From: Porticoccus sp033791605 | Lineage (GTDB): Bacteria > Pseudomonadota > Gammaproteobacteria > Pseudomonadales > Porticoccaceae | Length of the DNA stretch: 7,265 bases | Assembly (NCBI GenBank): GCA_033791605.1 | Contig: JASJGJ010000170.1 | Span: forward strand, 1 to 7,265 | Reading direction: 5' to 3' | Shown here: positions 4,720 through 7,265 of the stretch, one piece after another | Numbering within the stretch: the first letter of the stretch is position 1 | Layout: each line of letters starts with the position of its first letter | Position numbers and translations under genes: made by a program | Notes under the pieces: model-generated | Told to the model about the DNA's origin: nothing | Seen by the model: the letters and a program-made list of their open reading frames with translations, nothing else | Database searches by the model: none

Positions 4720-5535
4720 TCAGTTAAACATCTCAAGAAGCTTCATCCCCGGCTCCTCTGCCCGCATAAAGGTCTCTCCCACAAGGAAGGTATTCACATT
4801 GTGGCCCCTCATGGCAGCAACATCATCAATTGTTAGAATACCGCTTTCAGTGACCACTATTCGCCCTTCTGGAATCTTTCCCAACAAACCAAAAGTTGTG
4901 TCCAAGGTCGTCTCGAAAGTGTGAAGGTCTCGGTTATTGATACCAATCATGGGATTATCAATTAACAGTGCCCGATCTAGCTCCGCTTCATTGTGTACTT
5001 CAACCAACACATCAAGACCAAGTCCACGAGCAATGCCATGAAGCTCCTCCATCTGAGACTGACTCAACGCGGCAACAATCAACAAAATACAATCAGCTCC
5101 CAGGACATAGGATTCGTAAACCTGATAGGGATCAAACACAAAATCCTTACGTAATACTGGCAGCCGTGTCACCTCTCGTGCCATTTTCAGGTATTCATCT
5201 GAGCCCTGAAAAAAATCTCTTTCGGTCAAAACAGACAAGCAAGCTGCCCCACCTTTTTCGTAGCTTCGAGCAATTTCCACTGGGTCAAAATCTTGCCGAA
5301 TCACACCCTTGCTTGGCGAGGCCTTTTTAACCTCAGCAATGACAGCTGCTAGCCCCTGATCAATTTTTGCCACAAGGGCATCAGTAAAACCACGAAGATC
5401 ACGGTCTCTTAATTCTTCCCGACACTGCCGCTGCAACTCTTCCAGCGAAATATTGGCTCGCCGCTCTGCCACATCCTCAGCTTTCCGAGCGAGAATTTTC
5501 TTTAATACTGTTGGGGTATCTATTGCTATATTCAT
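4720..5535 (-). CDS. trpC: Indole-3-glycerol phosphate synthase
   Basis: TrpC converts 1-(2-carboxyphenylamino)-1-deoxyribulose 5-phosphate to indole-3-glycerol phosphate with loss of CO2 and water, in the cytoplasm. The 271-residue product is a single-domain TIM barrel, not the TrpC-TrpF fusion of enterics. Catalytic residues are in place: E68 and K70 (AEVKKASPSKG), K130 (VLRKDF), E179 (LVEVHNEAE), N200 (GINNRDL), E230 and S231 (VTESGI). The phosphate site is formed by the late GI and LVGE segments. It starts 18 bp after the trpD stop and has no good ribosome site, so translation may be coupled to trpD. It ends shortly after MRAEEPG, without the tail seen in P. aeruginosa TrpC. It is the last gene of this operon, followed by the bidirectional terminator. 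Confidence 0.98.
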   Translation of the reverse strand: MNIAIDTPTVLKKILARKAEDVAERRANISLEELQRQCREELRDRDLRGFTDALVAKIDQGLAAVIAEVKKASPSKGVIRQDFDPVEIARSYEKGGAACLSVLTERDFFQGSDEYLKMAREVTRLPVLRKDFVFDPYQVYESYVLGADCILLIVAALSQSQMEELHGIARGLGLDVLVEVHNEAELDRALLIDNPMIGINNRDLHTFETTLDTTFGLLGKIPEGRIVVTESGILTIDDVAAMRGHNVNTFLVGETFMRAEEPGMKLLEMFN

Positions 5536-5553
5536 AAGTATGTTTCTGGTCTT

Positions 5554-6600
5554 TTAAGCTTCTATATCTTTCAAACAATGGGTGAAGGCAGCGAGGTCGG
5601 TAATTTTAGCTTTGGCCAAACCTCCACCAATAGCATCCTGAGCCATACTAACCCCTTCGAACAAATTATCCGCAACGCCCGCCGCATAAAGCGCTGCGCC
5701 GGCATTGAGAGCCACCATGTCAGAAGCAGCGCCCGCCCCTTTTGAGCCAGCATTTTTGGATAACGCCGCGTTGATCATGTCCAAACTTTCTTTTGCATCG
5801 GCAACTTTCAAATCATTGAGATCGCCTCGAGCGAGACCAAAGTCTTCCGGTGCCACAGAGTATTCTCTAATCGTGCCATCTTTTAGCTCAGCGACCCAGG
5901 TTTCAGCAGCAACACTAATTTCATCCAAGCCATCAGCAGAATGCACCACCAAAATATGCTCTCCACCTAACTGCTTCATCACCTCAGCTACCGGACGAAG
6001 CCACTGGCGGTCAAATACACCCAGAAGCATATTTGGCACGCTTGCCGGATTTGTTAACGGTCCGAGAAGATTAAAAACTGTACGCACACCCAACTCTTTC
6101 CGTGGGCCAATGGCATACTTCATCGCGCTGTGATGATTGACCGCAAACATAAAGCCAACACCCACTTCTTCAACGCACAGCACCACCTGTTCAGGTGTTA
6201 AATCCAACCGGACACCGGCACATTCCAGCAAGTCTGCACTGCCACTTTTACTGCTCACAGAACGGTTGCCGTGTTTGGCAACTCTGGCACCTGCTGCCGC
6301 AGCCACAAAGGTGCTTGCAGTTGAAACATTAAAAATACCGGAGCTATCTCCTCCAGTACCTACAATATCCACAAGATGTTTACCTGTGATGGCAACGGGT
6401 GAAGCCAGTTCACGCATCACCTGAGCGGCACCAGTGAGCTCAGCTACCGTTTCGCCTTTCATGCGTAGAGCCACCAAAAAAGCTCCTATCTGAGCATCAG
6501 TCGCTTTACCGGTCATGATTTGCATCATAACGTCACGCATCTCATTAAGATCGAGGTGCTGATTCTCTAAAAACCGGGCAACAGCCTGTTGTATATCCAT
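5554..6600 (-). CDS. trpD: Anthranilate phosphoribosyltransferase
   Basis: TrpD joins anthranilate and phosphoribosyl pyrophosphate to give N-(5'-phosphoribosyl)-anthranilate. The 348-residue product has the usual length for a stand-alone TrpD, not fused to TrpG. The helical N-terminal domain (1-70) precedes the alpha/beta domain. PRPP and magnesium sites are visible: GTGGD (81-85), NVSTA (91-95), KHGNRSVSSKSGSADLLE (109-126) and the GLDE acidic pair (D226, E227). R167 in GPRKELGVRT lies in the anthranilate-binding region. It starts 9 bp after the trpG stop. The ribosome site AAAGG overlaps that stop (TAA-AGG), with 6 nt to the ATG, which suggests translational coupling. Confidence 0.98.
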   Translation of the reverse strand: MDIQQAVARFLENQHLDLNEMRDVMMQIMTGKATDAQIGAFLVALRMKGETVAELTGAAQVMRELASPVAITGKHLVDIVGTGGDSSGIFNVSTASTFVAAAAGARVAKHGNRSVSSKSGSADLLECAGVRLDLTPEQVVLCVEEVGVGFMFAVNHHSAMKYAIGPRKELGVRTVFNLLGPLTNPASVPNMLLGVFDRQWLRPVAEVMKQLGGEHILVVHSADGLDEISVAAETWVAELKDGTIREYSVAPEDFGLARGDLNDLKVADAKESLDMINAALSKNAGSKGAGAASDMVALNAGAALYAAGVADNLFEGVSMAQDAIGGGLAKAKITDLAAFTHCLKDIEA

Positions 6601-6609
6601 GGTCAGCCT

Positions 6610-7188
6610 TTAGCTTTTCAAAAAGTTTTCGAGCAGATCGTGCCCGTTCTCGGTGAGAATAGATTCCGGGTGAAACTGAACCCCCTCTACCGACAATTCA
6701 CGATGACGAAAACCCATCACTTCATCAATTTCACCGGCTTCAGTTTGAGTCCATGCCGTCAATACCAAGCAATCCGGCAGGCTTTCACGTTCAACAACCA
6801 GCGAATGATAACGCGTAGCTTCAAAGGGGTTGGGTAAATCGCGAAATACGCCGGTATTGTTGTGATAAATGGGTGAGGTTTTCCCGTGCATTACTTCTCT
6901 GGCCCGCACCACCTTGCCACCAAAGGCCTGCCCAATACTCTGATGCCCTAGGCAAATACCCAGAATAGGAATTTTTCCGGCAAAACGTTCAATGGTTGCA
7001 ACTGAAATACCGGCTTCATTCGGAGTACAGGGCCCCGGTGAGATAACAATTTTCTCGGGGGCAAGTGCTGCCACTTCATCCAAGGTAATTTCGTCATTGC
7101 GAACAACCTGAACATCTGCCTTTAATTCTCCAAGGTACTGCACCACGTTGTAGGTAAAGGAGTCGTAATTATCAATCATTAATATCAT
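6610..7188 (-). CDS. trpG: Anthranilate synthase component II (glutamine amidotransferase)
   Basis: TrpG hydrolyses glutamine and passes ammonia to TrpE for anthranilate synthesis from chorismate. The 192-residue class I amidotransferase carries the catalytic triad C79 (GICLGHQ), H173 and E175 (QFHPES). It also has the oxyanion-loop motif PGPCTP (51-56) and the N-terminal MIDNYDSFTYN stretch typical of TrpG/PabA. PabA is the close alternative, since one protein often serves both tryptophan and folate synthesis. Position directly after trpE favours TrpG, possibly with both roles. The ribosome site GGAG (7200-7197) sits next to the trpE stop, with 8 nt to the ATG. Confidence 0.97.
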   Translation of the reverse strand: MILMIDNYDSFTYNVVQYLGELKADVQVVRNDEITLDEVAALAPEKIVISPGPCTPNEAGISVATIERFAGKIPILGICLGHQSIGQAFGGKVVRAREVMHGKTSPIYHNNTGVFRDLPNPFEATRYHSLVVERESLPDCLVLTAWTQTEAGEIDEVMGFRHRELSVEGVQFHPESILTENGHDLLENFLKS

Positions 7189-7200
7189 GGTTAGGACTCC

Positions 7201-7265
7201 TCAGACCACTAGGTCAGCAGCACGAAAAATCGCGCGGGCTTTATTCATGGTTTCTTTCCATTCTA
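7201..7265 (-). CDS. trpE: Anthranilate synthase component I, C-terminal end (partial)
   Basis: The minus strand from the right edge reads EWKETMNKARAIFRAADLVV and then TGA (7203-7201). This resembles the C-terminal helix of Pseudomonas-type TrpE (ETMNKxRAxFRA). Only about 20 codons lie in the window, and the rest is outside. TrpE is the chorismate-aminating subunit that uses ammonia from TrpG. The stop is 12 bp before the trpG start. The identification rests on the short match plus position, both of which agree. Confidence 0.82.
   Translation of the reverse strand, partial: EWKETMNKARAIFRAADLVV

Noticed and set aside
5705..6424. Plus-strand frames of 95-142 codons opposite trpD
   Set aside because: They are antisense to a full-length conserved enzyme and have low-complexity composition typical of shadow frames.

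Overview
The window looks like chromosomal core DNA of a gammaproteobacterium in the wider Pseudomonas/Cellvibrio group. The main reason is the run trpE-trpG-trpD-trpC, a vfr/crp-type regulator and a YhfA-type OsmC protein. From memory this matches the Pseudomonas aeruginosa block trpGDC-vfr-PA0653-speD-coq7. The Vfr C-terminal half and Coq7 are also close to the Pseudomonas proteins. Genus and species cannot be fixed from this sequence alone.

Layout, left to right. (1) Positions 1-1029, minus strand: a metallo-beta-lactamase-fold hydrolase that runs off the left edge in a glutamine tract coded by a hexanucleotide repeat. It carries an unusual internal insertion made of 15-bp repeats. (2) 1106-1750, plus strand: coq7, ubiquinone biosynthesis, divergent from the hydrolase. 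(3) 1768-2736, minus strand: a LysR-type regulator with a GTG start, convergent with coq7. (4) 2737-3372: 636 bp without a protein gene. It is not empty: it holds two related tandem units, each with a shared AT-rich block, C-rich CTCCC motifs and a strong plus-strand intrinsic terminator. I read them as a pair of sibling small RNA genes. (5) 3373-3798, minus strand: yhfA (OsmC family), divergent from (6) 3904-4623, plus strand: a Vfr/CRP cAMP-responsive regulator with an N-terminal extension. (7) 4659-4687: a bidirectional terminator. (8) 4720-7265, minus strand: a compact trpE(end)-trpG-trpD-trpC operon entering from the right edge.

The trp genes act in sequence. TrpE and TrpG make anthranilate, TrpD adds the phosphoribosyl group, and TrpC closes the indole ring after isomerisation by a TrpF not seen here. 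Gene spacing is 9-18 bp, with ribosome sites touching the preceding stop codons at trpG and trpD. Vfr and YhfA share a 105-bp divergent control region, as crp and yhfA do in E. coli.

The most interesting stretch is 2741-3165. Two units lie between lysR and yhfA, about where Pseudomonas has speD. Their terminator stems differ by two compensatory base-pair changes, and in each unit a small hairpin just upstream of the terminator shows CCCTC in its loop. That pattern suggests a duplicated small RNA that pairs with Shine-Dalgarno regions. The claim rests on sequence inspection only.
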